NCBI GenBank assembly: GCA_036379295.1
Contig: DASVGY010000074.1
Span: forward strand, 1 to 25,609
Source of the DNA: Pseudopedobacter sp036379295
Lineage (GTDB): Bacteria; Bacteroidota; Bacteroidia; Sphingobacteriales; Sphingobacteriaceae
Direction: 5' to 3'
DNA: 25,609 bases
The notes under the pieces are model-generated. The model was not told the DNA's origin and did no database searches. It saw only the letters and a program-made list of their open reading frames with translations. Shown here piece after piece: positions 1 through 6,922 of the stretch. The translations under genes and the position numbers were made by a program. Position 1 is the first letter of the stretch; every line of letters begins with the position of its first letter.

Positions 1-1173
1 TATGCATCAGAAATTAAAATAAATTATAGCGCAAAAAAATCTTTTTGGGAAGCCGGATTTAGATTTCAGTATGATAAGATTGCAGATAACCTAAAAGAAT
101 TTGAACTGATTGACTCGGCTGGTTTTGCCATCCCTAATAACTACACCAATTTTGAGCTTAACCGTTCGATTGATGCAGCAAACAGTGTAAATACCTTACG
201 TTATACAGGTTACGTACAAAATACCGCGGCTATCAATCCGCAAATTTCTTTTACCGGCGGCTTACGGTTTAATTATAACGATTATACCAAAGAATTTTTG
301 CCAAGCCCACGGATTGTATTTGCTTATACGCCTAAAAACCACCAGCAAATGGTTTATCGTTTTGCAACGGGATTTTATGTGCAACCGCCGTTTTACCGGG
401 AAACAAGAAACTTTGACGGAACTTTAAATACCAATACAAAATCACAAAAATCGCTACATTTTGTGCTCTCGTCTGATAGCAAGTTTGATGGTTTAGGCAC
501 CAAGCTTAATTTTTTGGCAGAAGCTTACTATAAAAGTTTGTACAATTTAACGCCTTATGACATCGAAAATCTACGGATTCGGTATTACGCCAACCAACAA
601 GCAAAAGGCTATGCGGCAGGTATAGATTTTAGAGTTAGCGGAGAGTTTGTAAAAGATTTAGAATCTTCTTTTAGGCTCTCGATTATGAAAACTGCTGAGG
701 ATATCCAGGGAGATTCGTACACCAAAAACAATCAAAATGGCAGTACAGAAACCATTTATCCTGGTTTTATCAAAAGACCGACGGACCAACGCATCAATTT
801 TTCTGCTTTTTTTCAGGATAAGCTGTTCAACAGTCCAACTTACAAGGTGCATTTAAATTTGCTGTATGGCTCTAAATTGCCCACTGGTCCGCCTGCTGTC
901 CAACGTTATCAGCAAACGTATCACATTCCGGCATACAAAAGGTTAGATATTGGTTTCTCTAAAGATATTTTAGATGAGGCGAGCAACCACCGTCCGGGTT
1001 TTTTAGCCAAACATTTTAAATCAATCATTGTTTATGCAGAGGTGTTTAATTTATTAAATATAAATAACACGGTCTCGTATTTATGGGTTACAGATGTTAA
1101 CAATAATCAGTACGCCATCCCTAATTATTTAACATCACGGCAACTGAATGTAAGATTGATTACGAAATTTTAA
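1..1173 (+). CDS. TonB-dependent receptor, C-terminal part (5' end outside window)
   Basis: The frame is open from the first base and ends with TAA at 1171-1173, giving about 390 residues of a larger protein. Alternating hydrophobic/aromatic strands, turns rich in Asn, Asp and Gly, and motifs such as PSPRIVFAYTP followed by YRFATGFYVQPP are typical of the transmembrane strands of Bacteroidota TonB-dependent receptors. The protein ends in RLITKF; a terminal Phe is the usual outer-membrane insertion signal. The plug and any carboxypeptidase-like N-terminal domain would lie upstream, so the substrate cannot be judged. It should sit in the outer membrane and import a ligand using TonB energy. The family call is firm; SusC type versus siderophore type is open, although no SusD-like gene follows. 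Confidence 0.85.
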   Translation, partial: YASEIKINYSAKKSFWEAGFRFQYDKIADNLKEFELIDSAGFAIPNNYTNFELNRSIDAANSVNTLRYTGYVQNTAAINPQISFTGGLRFNYNDYTKEFLPSPRIVFAYTPKNHQQMVYRFATGFYVQPPFYRETRNFDGTLNTNTKSQKSLHFVLSSDSKFDGLGTKLNFLAEAYYKSLYNLTPYDIENLRIRYYANQQAKGYAAGIDFRVSGEFVKDLESSFRLSIMKTAEDIQGDSYTKNNQNGSTETIYPGFIKRPTDQRINFSAFFQDKLFNSPTYKVHLNLLYGSKLPTGPPAVQRYQQTYHIPAYKRLDIGFSKDILDEASNHRPGFLAKHFKSIIVYAEVFNLLNINNTVSYLWVTDVNNNQYAIPNYLTSRQLNVRLITKF

Positions 1174-1203
1174 AATAAAATAGGACTTCACCAATGTTTA
1201 TCA

Positions 1204-1211
1204 TAAATTTG
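1204..1211 (+). promoter_or_regulatory. Putative -7 promoter element upstream of serC
   Basis: TAAATTTG matches the Bacteroidota -7 consensus TAnnTTTG exactly. No clear TTTG lies at the expected -33 distance. Transcription would begin at about 1216-1218, leaving roughly 110 bases of leader before serC, enough for the small ORF at 1232. Confidence 0.45.
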
Positions 1212-1231
1212 CACCTTAATTCTACAAAAGA

Positions 1232-1330
1232 ATGATACCCAGCATCGCTCAAAAGAAATTATACCACCTAAGTATAAGTTCTTGTGCGATATTTTTTCTC
1301 AATAATTTACACCAAACTTTAAATAAATGA
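1232..1330 (+). CDS. Possible 32-codon leader ORF overlapping the serC start
   Basis: An ATG at 1232 opens a frame of 32 codons whose TGA at 1328-1330 overlaps the serC ATG in the arrangement ATGA. The peptide contains Ser-Ile-Ser-Ser-Cys at residues 14-18, i.e. several codons for serine and its product cysteine just before a serine-biosynthesis operon. It lies just downstream of a -7 promoter motif. No homology is recognised, the length is modest, and a chance ORF is quite possible. If real, it could couple translation to serC or act as a leader peptide. Confidence 0.25.
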   Translation: MIPSIAQKKLYHLSISSCAIFFLNNLHQTLNK

Positions 1331-2394
1331 AACACAATTTTGGTGCAGGTCCCTGCATTTTACCACAAGAAGTATTTAAACAGGCTTCACAAGGAGTTTT
1401 AAATTTTAATGATACTGGTTTATCTATTTTAGAAATCTCGCACAGAGCTACAGAATTTGTAGCCGTGATGGATGAAGCTATAAGTTTAGTAAAAGAACTT
1501 TTAAACGTTCCGGATGGTTATTCTGTTGTGTTTTTGCAAGGTGGTGCAAGTATGCAGTTTGCAATGACGGCTTTTAACCTCCTGCCTGAAGGTAAAAAGG
1601 CAGCATTTTTAGAAACTGGCGTTTGGGCAAAAAAAGCATTTGCAGAAGCTAAAATAATAGGCGATGCTGAGGTTGTGGCTTCATCAAAAGATAAAAATTA
1701 CAGCTATATACCTAAAGATTACAGTATACCTGCTGATAGCGCATATTTTCACTGTACTTCAAACAATACCATATACGGTACGCAATTACATCAGTTTCCA
1801 AAAACGAATGTAGGCATCGTTAGTGATATGTCTTCGGATATTTTTAGCAGGGTAATTAATGTTGCCGATTTTGATTTGATTTATGCGGGTGCGCAAAAAA
1901 ATATCGGTCCGGCCGGAGCAACCGTGGTGATTGTAAAGAACGAAATTTTAGGAAAATCCGGACGAAATATCCCATCAATGCTGGATTATCAAAAGCAAAT
2001 TGATGCAGATTCTATGTACAATACGCCTCCGGTGTTTTCTGTATATGTTTCTATGTTGAATTTGAGGTGGTTAAAAGCAAAAGGCGGCGTTGCTGCAATT
2101 GAGCAAGAGAACATTGCAAAAGCGAAAGCTTTATACACCGAGATAGATAGAAATCCTTTATTTAAAGGAACCGCAGCTGTTGAAGACCGCTCAAACATGA
2201 GTGTTTGCTTTGTGATGGAAAACGCAGAACTAGAAAAGCCTTTTTTAAAGTATGCAGAAGAAAAAGGGTGCGTTGGAATAAAAGGGCACAGAAGCGTTGG
2301 CGGATTTAGAGCGTCTTTATACAATGCTTTGCCAATTTCAAGTGTACATGTTTTAGTAGAAGCCATGCAAGAATTTGCCGATAAAAACGTTTAA
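1327..2394 (+). CDS. serC: Phosphoserine aminotransferase
   Basis: This PLP enzyme converts 3-phosphohydroxypyruvate and glutamate to O-phosphoserine and 2-oxoglutarate, the second step of serine synthesis; the family also serves pyridoxine synthesis. It is 355 residues long, the usual family length. The N-terminus NFGAGPCILP and the SHRATEF segment are family signatures, and the PLP lysine is Lys191 in YAGAQKNIGPAG. The C-terminal GIKGHRSVGGFRASLYNA segment is also typical. The next gene, 27 bp downstream, encodes the preceding step of the same pathway, so the two form an operon ended by the hairpin at 3427. The ATG at 1327 is the natural start because the conserved sequence begins within four residues. 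Confidence 0.97.
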   Translation: MKHNFGAGPCILPQEVFKQASQGVLNFNDTGLSILEISHRATEFVAVMDEAISLVKELLNVPDGYSVVFLQGGASMQFAMTAFNLLPEGKKAAFLETGVWAKKAFAEAKIIGDAEVVASSKDKNYSYIPKDYSIPADSAYFHCTSNNTIYGTQLHQFPKTNVGIVSDMSSDIFSRVINVADFDLIYAGAQKNIGPAGATVVIVKNEILGKSGRNIPSMLDYQKQIDADSMYNTPPVFSVYVSMLNLRWLKAKGGVAAIEQENIAKAKALYTEIDRNPLFKGTAAVEDRSNMSVCFVMENAELEKPFLKYAEEKGCVGIKGHRSVGGFRASLYNALPISSVHVLVEAMQEFADKNV

Positions 2395-2421
2395 CAAACC
2401 AAACCAAAAAAATATAATTTA

Positions 2422-3369
2422 ATGAGAATTTTAGCAAACGACGGAATAGACCCAATTGGAAAGAAATTATTAGAAGATGCCGGAATTGAAGTCGATACAA
2501 ATAATATTCCACAAGAAGAGTTAGCTGCAAAGTTAAACGCTTATGATGGTATTACGGTTAGAAGCGCCACGAAAATTAGACAAGAGCTTATTGATGCTTG
2601 CCCTAATTTAAAGGTAATTGGCCGTGGTGGTGTGGGTATGGATAATATTGATGTTGCCTATGCAAAAAGCAAGGGCATTGCGGTTGAAAATACGCCTGCA
2701 GCATCATCTCAGTCTGTTGCCGAGTTGGTTTTTACGCATCTATTTAACGGCGTTCGATTTGTTTATGATGCTAACCGAAAAATGCCTTTAGAAGGCGCTA
2801 CTAAATTTAACGCACTTAAAAAAGCTTATGCAAAAGGTGTAGAGTTAAAAGGTAAAAAGTTGGGAATTATTGGTTTCGGACGTATTGGTAAAGAAACGGC
2901 CAAACTGGCTTTAGGTGCTGGTATGGATGTTTTGGCTTTCGATTTGTACGATATACCTGCAACTTTACAGCTTGAGCTTTCTGGCGGCGTAAAGGTTGAT
3001 GTGCCCGTACAAAAGGTAAGTTTAGATACGCTTTTAGCCGAGGCCGATTTTATCTCTTTACATATTCCATTTACCGAAAAACCAGTTTTAGGAAAAGAAG
3101 AATTTGAGAAAGTTAAGCCCGGAGTTGGTATTGTTAACTGCTCAAGAGGCGGAACTATTGACGAAAAAGCTTTAATTGAAGCTTTGGATAGCGGAAAAGT
3201 TTCTTTTGCAGGTTTAGATGTTTTTGATAATGAGCCAACTCCTTTGGTAGAATTGTTACAACACCCAAAAGTTTCTTTAACGCCACATATTGGTGCTGCA
3301 ACTAATGAAGCGCAAGAAAGAATTGGTGTTGAATTGGCTAACTTGCTGATTGGTCATTTAAAAGGTTAA
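2422..3369 (+). CDS. serA: D-3-phosphoglycerate dehydrogenase, short form
   Basis: This NAD-dependent enzyme oxidises 3-phosphoglycerate to 3-phosphohydroxypyruvate, the first step of serine synthesis. At 315 residues it is the short type: it ends right after the second half of the substrate domain and lacks the C-terminal ACT domain that gives serine feedback inhibition in long forms. Visible features are the Rossmann motif GFGRIG (151-156), NCSRGGTIDE with the substrate Arg242, DNEP with Glu271, and TPHIGAAT with catalytic His289. Other 2-hydroxyacid dehydrogenases share these motifs, but linkage to serC makes the PGDH role very likely. Without ACT, control would need to be transcriptional or translational. 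Confidence 0.93.
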   Translation: MRILANDGIDPIGKKLLEDAGIEVDTNNIPQEELAAKLNAYDGITVRSATKIRQELIDACPNLKVIGRGGVGMDNIDVAYAKSKGIAVENTPAASSQSVAELVFTHLFNGVRFVYDANRKMPLEGATKFNALKKAYAKGVELKGKKLGIIGFGRIGKETAKLALGAGMDVLAFDLYDIPATLQLELSGGVKVDVPVQKVSLDTLLAEADFISLHIPFTEKPVLGKEEFEKVKPGVGIVNCSRGGTIDEKALIEALDSGKVSFAGLDVFDNEPTPLVELLQHPKVSLTPHIGAATNEAQERIGVELANLLIGHLKG

Positions 3370-3426
3370 GCCAAAAAACAATACACCGAATTTTCTAAAT
3401 CACGCAGGAAAATTCATAAAAAATTA

Positions 3427-3460
3427 AAATCCTTGGAGACCATCTCTGAGGATTTTTTTT
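3427..3460 (+). terminator. Intrinsic terminator of the serC-serA operon
   Basis: Bases 3427-3439 pair with 3443-3455 to form a 13-bp stem (two adjacent G-T wobbles, three-base loop CCA), followed by a run of T to 3460. It lies 57 bases after the serA stop. This is the clearest terminator in the window. Confidence 0.9.
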
Positions 3461-3480
3461 AAAACTTTTTTCTAAAATTA

Positions 3481-3550
3481 CCACTCGCTATTCACCACTT
3501 ACTATTCACCACTTACTATTTTCCACTTAATATTTACCACTCGCTACTTA
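3481..3550. repeat. Tandem 14-bp repeat, five units, built of 7-bp half-units
   Basis: Five consecutive 14-mers begin at 3481, 3495, 3509, 3523 and 3537, each starting CCACT or CCACTT and ending in a TATTCA-like half. Each unit reads as two related heptamers, for example CCACTTA and CTATTCA. The array fills the gap between the serA terminator and the pyrD promoter. The TATTCAC heptamer recurs in the array inside the deacetylase gene (5030-5064), which points to one repeat family. Confidence 0.9.
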
Positions 3551-3555
3551 CAACA

Positions 3556-3591
3556 TTTGCAATGTCAACTCTAAACTTTATACTAAATTTG
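3556..3591 (+). promoter_or_regulatory. Putative pyrD promoter, possibly giving a leaderless mRNA
   Basis: TAAATTTG at 3584-3591 is an exact TAnnTTTG -7 element, and TTTG at 3556-3559 could be the -33 element, though the 24-base spacer is longer than usual. The pyrD ATG starts only four bases after the -7 motif, so the transcript would begin at or beside the start codon. Confidence 0.55.
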
Positions 3592-3595
3592 CGCC

Positions 3596-4615
3596 ATGTA
3601 TAAAATCATAAAACCTTTATTTTTTCAGTTCGATCCAGAAAAAATCCATTATACCGTTACTGATTCTTTGAAATTTGCGCAAAAAATTTGGGGCTTGCCC
3701 CGCTTACTGAAAAGCCTTTTTGTTTTGGAGGATAAGAGTCTGGAGCGTAAGGTTTTCGGGCTTAATTTCAAAAATCCTGTTGGCTTAGCCGCCGGATTTG
3801 ATAAAAACGGGGAATATATACAAGAGCTGGCAAATTTTGGTTTTGGTTTTATTGAAGTTGGTACGGTAACCCCGCTACCGCAGCCCGGAAATGATAAGCC
3901 ACGGATGTTTCGTTTACCCGATGATGAAGCCTTAATCAACCGAATGGGTTTTAACAATAAAGGAGTAGAAGTTCTCGCTCGGAAATTGCAATCTGTAAAA
4001 AGAGATGGCTTAATTATAGGTGGTAACATCGGGAAAAACAAAAATACACCAAACAACGAGGCAGTTAGTGATTATATTAAATGTTTTGATGCATTATTTG
4101 ATGTAGTAGATTATTTTGTGGTAAACGTAAGTTCGCCAAATACGCCAGGTTTAAGGGCCTTGCAAGAGAAAGAACCACTTAAAAAGATTTTGAATACTTT
4201 ACAACAGCGCAACAAAAAGAATGATATTTCACGTCCAATTCTATTGAAGATAGCTCCTGATTTAACAAATGACCAATTAGATGATATTGTGGAAATTGTG
4301 CAAGAAACAAAAATTGCGGGCGTAATTGCAAGTAACACAACTATTTCAAGGGATAACTTACAATCGCCGGAAAAGGTAAAAAGTGAAACCGGCGGTTTAA
4401 GCGGAAAACCTTTAACCAAACGTTCTACAGAGGTTATCAGGTATTTATCAGAAAAATCAAACAAATCTTTTCCGATTATTGGAGTAGGAGGAATTCACAG
4501 CGGAAGAGATGCTAAAGAAAAGCTAGAAGCAGGCGCATCTTTGGTGCAAATTTATACGGGTTTTGTTTACGAGGGGCCAGGTTTGGTCAAAAACATTTTA
4601 AAGGATTTGCTGTAA
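3596..4615 (+). CDS. pyrD: Dihydroorotate dehydrogenase (quinone), class 2
   Basis: This FMN enzyme oxidises dihydroorotate to orotate and passes electrons to membrane quinone, the fourth step of pyrimidine synthesis. It is 339 residues, the class 2 length. The first 40 residues or so form the amphipathic helical region that binds the membrane in this class. Core motifs are NPVGLAAGFDKNGE (60-73), IEVGTVTPLPQPGN, NRMGFNN (115-121), NVSSPNTPGLR with the class 2 catalytic Ser180 (class 1 has Cys), and the FMN-phosphate site GVGGIHSG near the C-terminus. It stands alone here; pyrR and pyrB lie about 18 kb away on the other strand. Confidence 0.97.
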   Translation: MYKIIKPLFFQFDPEKIHYTVTDSLKFAQKIWGLPRLLKSLFVLEDKSLERKVFGLNFKNPVGLAAGFDKNGEYIQELANFGFGFIEVGTVTPLPQPGNDKPRMFRLPDDEALINRMGFNNKGVEVLARKLQSVKRDGLIIGGNIGKNKNTPNNEAVSDYIKCFDALFDVVDYFVVNVSSPNTPGLRALQEKEPLKKILNTLQQRNKKNDISRPILLKIAPDLTNDQLDDIVEIVQETKIAGVIASNTTISRDNLQSPEKVKSETGGLSGKPLTKRSTEVIRYLSEKSNKSFPIIGVGGIHSGRDAKEKLEAGASLVQIYTGFVYEGPGLVKNILKDLL

Positions 4616-4700
4616 CTAGCTAATCCAAAAAAGAGACAAGATCCGATATTTGTTGCAATTTTTGTTGGTTGCTTTAAACGGTAACATGGTATCGCAAAAG

Positions 4701-5468
4701 CTATAAAACACCAAACTTAAATCCACTATTAGTCCAGGTTTCCAAGGCTTTAGGCAGCACAAAAGCTAACCTATCCCAAGCTTTTAAGCTATCGTGAAAA
4801 ACCACAATAGAACCGTTTTCTGTGTGTTTTAAAACATTCCGCAAGCATTTTTCGGGACTTAAATTGGGGTCAAAATCACCGCTAAGAACATCCCACATGA
4901 TGATGGAGATGTGAGATTGGAGATTTGAGATGTGAGATGTGAGATGTGAGATTGGAGAGCTCTGCAAATCGTCTTTGCTCTTTGCTCTTTGTTCTTGAAT
5001 CCGCAAATCATCTTGATTCTCTCCAGCAAATTCACTATTCACCATTGACCATTCACTCTTCGCCAAACTAAAAATTCTCTTAATCTGTGATTTTTTAATC
5101 CTCCCGTAAGGTGGGCGAAATAAATTTGTTTGGGTGAGCTGCTGGCATTTTAATATGTTAGCTATGTATTTTTCGTCATCGCTTTTCCAACCTTTTAAGT
5201 GGTTAAAAGTATGATTTCCAATGCAATGTCCTTCAGCTTTGAGCTGCTCAAAAATTTCTGGATTTTTTTGTATGTTATCGCCAATGCAAAAAAAGGTAGC
5301 TTTGGCATTGTACTTTTTTAATGTTTTTATTACCCAAGGTGTAACAATAGGTATAGGGCCATCGTCAAACGTTAAATAAATTACCTTTTCGGCTCTGCTT
5401 TTGTTCCAAATAAGCTGTTTTGGGTAAAAGCGTTTAAGTATAGCCGGGGTTTTTGTTAAAAATAACAT
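4701..5468 (-). CDS. Polysaccharide deacetylase (NodB domain) with repeat-derived insertion
   Basis: A NodB-type carbohydrate esterase 4 that probably removes acetyl groups from a cell-surface polysaccharide or peptidoglycan amino sugar. Motif 1 is TFDDGP (33-38, metal and catalytic Asp), motif 2 HTFNH (86-90, metal His residues), motif 3 RPPYG (118-122), then MWDVLSGDFD (191-200) and the C-terminal catalytic VFHDS (223-227). Residues about 132-188 between motif 3 and the MWDV strand are low-complexity, do not fit the fold, and are encoded by three heptanucleotide arrays. Without them the protein would be close to 200 residues, a normal size for this domain. All catalytic motifs and the frame are intact, so it may still be active. 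The N-terminus has no obvious signal peptide, only a short hydrophobic start. It is divergent from the TolC gene, with 48 bp between starts. Confidence 0.88.
   Translation of the reverse strand: MLFLTKTPAILKRFYPKQLIWNKSRAEKVIYLTFDDGPIPIVTPWVIKTLKKYNAKATFFCIGDNIQKNPEIFEQLKAEGHCIGNHTFNHLKGWKSDDEKYIANILKCQQLTQTNLFRPPYGRIKKSQIKRIFSLAKSEWSMVNSEFAGENQDDLRIQEQRAKSKDDLQSSPISHLTSHISNLQSHISIIMWDVLSGDFDPNLSPEKCLRNVLKHTENGSIVVFHDSLKAWDRLAFVLPKALETWTNSGFKFGVL
4906..4959. repeat. Heptanucleotide array GAGATGT/GAGATTG
   Basis: Seven consecutive 7-mers of the form GAGATKK start at 4906 and are followed by a partial unit to 4959. The array lies inside the deacetylase gene and encodes the Ser/His/Ile/Leu-rich part of its extra segment. 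Confidence 0.9.
4974..4994. repeat. Heptanucleotide array TTTGCTC, three units
   Basis: TTTGCTC, TTTGCTC and TTTGTTC follow each other directly. A 12-base sequence GCAAATCRTCTT flanks the array on both sides (4964-4975 and 5003-5014). This is a second, unrelated heptamer in the same inserted segment. Confidence 0.8.
5030..5064. repeat. Heptanucleotide array ATTCACT, five units
   Basis: Five 7-mers (ATTCACT, ATTCACC, ATTGACC, ATTCACT, CTTCGCC) run in tandem at one edge of the inserted segment of the deacetylase gene. The heptamer is the same as the half-unit of the intergenic array at 3481-3550. Confidence 0.85.
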
Positions 5469-5516
5469 GTACAGCTAAAGTATAGATAAATTTAGAATTG
5501 GAGATAATTTGATCAA

Positions 5517-6899
5517 ATGAAATACAATAAAATTGGATTAACGTGTTTTGCGCTTTTTGCTTTTGCTGTTTCAACCGATGTTTTTGCGCAAGAAGGCGAA
5601 ACCATAACCCTTAGGCAGGCGGTTGATATTGCTTTACAAAACAATTTGCAAATTAAGCAGGCTCAATTTGATGCTGCAATAAGTAATGAGAATTTAAAGC
5701 AATCTAAATTTGAGCTTTATCCAAACTTAAACAACTCGTTTTCGGCAAACAGGCGTTTTGGTTTGTTTTTTGACCAAACATCCGGAGGTTTAACTAGCGA
5801 AAGTAGTACTACCGCCAGCGGCAATTTATCAACCAATATTAATTTGTTTAACGGTTTTCGATTGCAAAACCAAATTCTTCAAAACAAGGCTTTGCTGGAA
5901 TCTGACAAAAGTAATGTAGAAAAAGTTAAAAATGATTTGTCGCTTTCTGTTGTAAATACCTATTTGCAAATTTTAAATAACCAAGATTTAATAAAAGCAA
6001 GCGAACAACAATTGGCATTATCTAAGCAACAATTAGGCGTGGCCAATAAAAACTTTAAGGTGGGCAATAACACGCAGGCAGACCTCTCGCAGGCCGAGGC
6101 TCAGGTTGCAAATAACGAACTTAGCTTAACTAATGCCCAAAACGCGTTTGAACTTTCTTTACTTAATTTAAAGCAATTAATGGAGATAGATCCGGAGCGT
6201 AAAATTAGTGTACAGGTCCCTGCAATTGAGAATTTAGAAAATGTAGATAGCAAATACACCGGATACGAAGTTTACAGTAAAGCAGTAAGTAATTACCCAG
6301 ATATAAAAGTTGCAGAATATGCTACAAAAGCCTCTGAAATAGGTGTAAAGATAGCGAAAGGCGCCTTGTATCCTTCGTTGAGTTTTGGTGGGCAAGTGTA
6401 TAACAGCTATTCCAGTAACGCCTATGATCCAATTATCGACCCGGTTACCAAGCTTCCTGTGGGTAGCCAAAAAGTCCCGTTTAGCGAACAGCTGAATCGT
6501 AATTTTGGTCAGGCTTTAGGTTTTAGCTTGTCAATTCCTATTTTCAATAATTACCGTTCCCGCTCTAACTATAACGTAGCAAAAATTCGTTACCAAAATG
6601 CGAAAGCCAGCGAGCAATTGGCTAAAAATAACTTAAACAAAATAATTAGTCAGGCGGTGCAAGATTTGAAGTCGGCAATTAAAAGTTACAGCGCTACCCA
6701 AAGTGCGTTCAACTCGTCAAAAGATGCCTTTAATGCAATTAAGCAGCGTTATGAGGTTGGTTTGGCTAATGTGATTGAGCTAAATACTTCACAAACAAAT
6801 TATAATAAAGCCGAGTTTGATTTTATCCAAGCAAAATACAATGTCATTTTCCGTAAAAAAGTTATCGATTTTTATTTAGGAAATCCCCTAACCTTATAA
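5517..6899 (+). CDS. TolC-family outer membrane efflux protein
   Basis: A 460-residue outer-membrane channel protein. Residues 1-24 are a signal peptide ending at VFAQ. The mature protein shows the duplicated OEP pattern: LRQAVDIALQNNLQIKQAQ at 32-50 begins the first half, long coiled-coil helices rich in Ala, Gln and Asn follow, and a second half near the C-terminus includes RYEVGLANVIELNTSQTNYN. It should form a trimeric barrel with a periplasmic tunnel and pair with the adaptor encoded 23 bp downstream. Which pump it serves cannot be told, because no pump gene follows. Confidence 0.93.
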   Translation: MKYNKIGLTCFALFAFAVSTDVFAQEGETITLRQAVDIALQNNLQIKQAQFDAAISNENLKQSKFELYPNLNNSFSANRRFGLFFDQTSGGLTSESSTTASGNLSTNINLFNGFRLQNQILQNKALLESDKSNVEKVKNDLSLSVVNTYLQILNNQDLIKASEQQLALSKQQLGVANKNFKVGNNTQADLSQAEAQVANNELSLTNAQNAFELSLLNLKQLMEIDPERKISVQVPAIENLENVDSKYTGYEVYSKAVSNYPDIKVAEYATKASEIGVKIAKGALYPSLSFGGQVYNSYSSNAYDPIIDPVTKLPVGSQKVPFSEQLNRNFGQALGFSLSIPIFNNYRSRSNYNVAKIRYQNAKASEQLAKNNLNKIISQAVQDLKSAIKSYSATQSAFNSSKDAFNAIKQRYEVGLANVIELNTSQTNYNKAEFDFIQAKYNVIFRKKVIDFYLGNPLTL

Positions 6900-6922
6900 G
6901 CTAAACATTAAGATTTAAATAT

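Noticed and set aside
1989..2366. 125-codon minus-strand ORF inside serC
   Set aside because: Shadow of a strongly conserved enzyme with no recognisable features.
3481..3550. CRISPR array
   Set aside because: The units are head-to-tail without spacers, far shorter than CRISPR repeats, and no cas gene is near.
3649..4056. 135-codon minus-strand ORF inside pyrD
   Set aside because: It is antisense to a fully conserved gene, and its Ser/Pro/Lys-rich translation matches no family.
4701..5468. Deacetylase as a pseudogene
   Set aside because: The frame is continuous and all catalytic motifs are present; the odd segment is an in-frame insertion.
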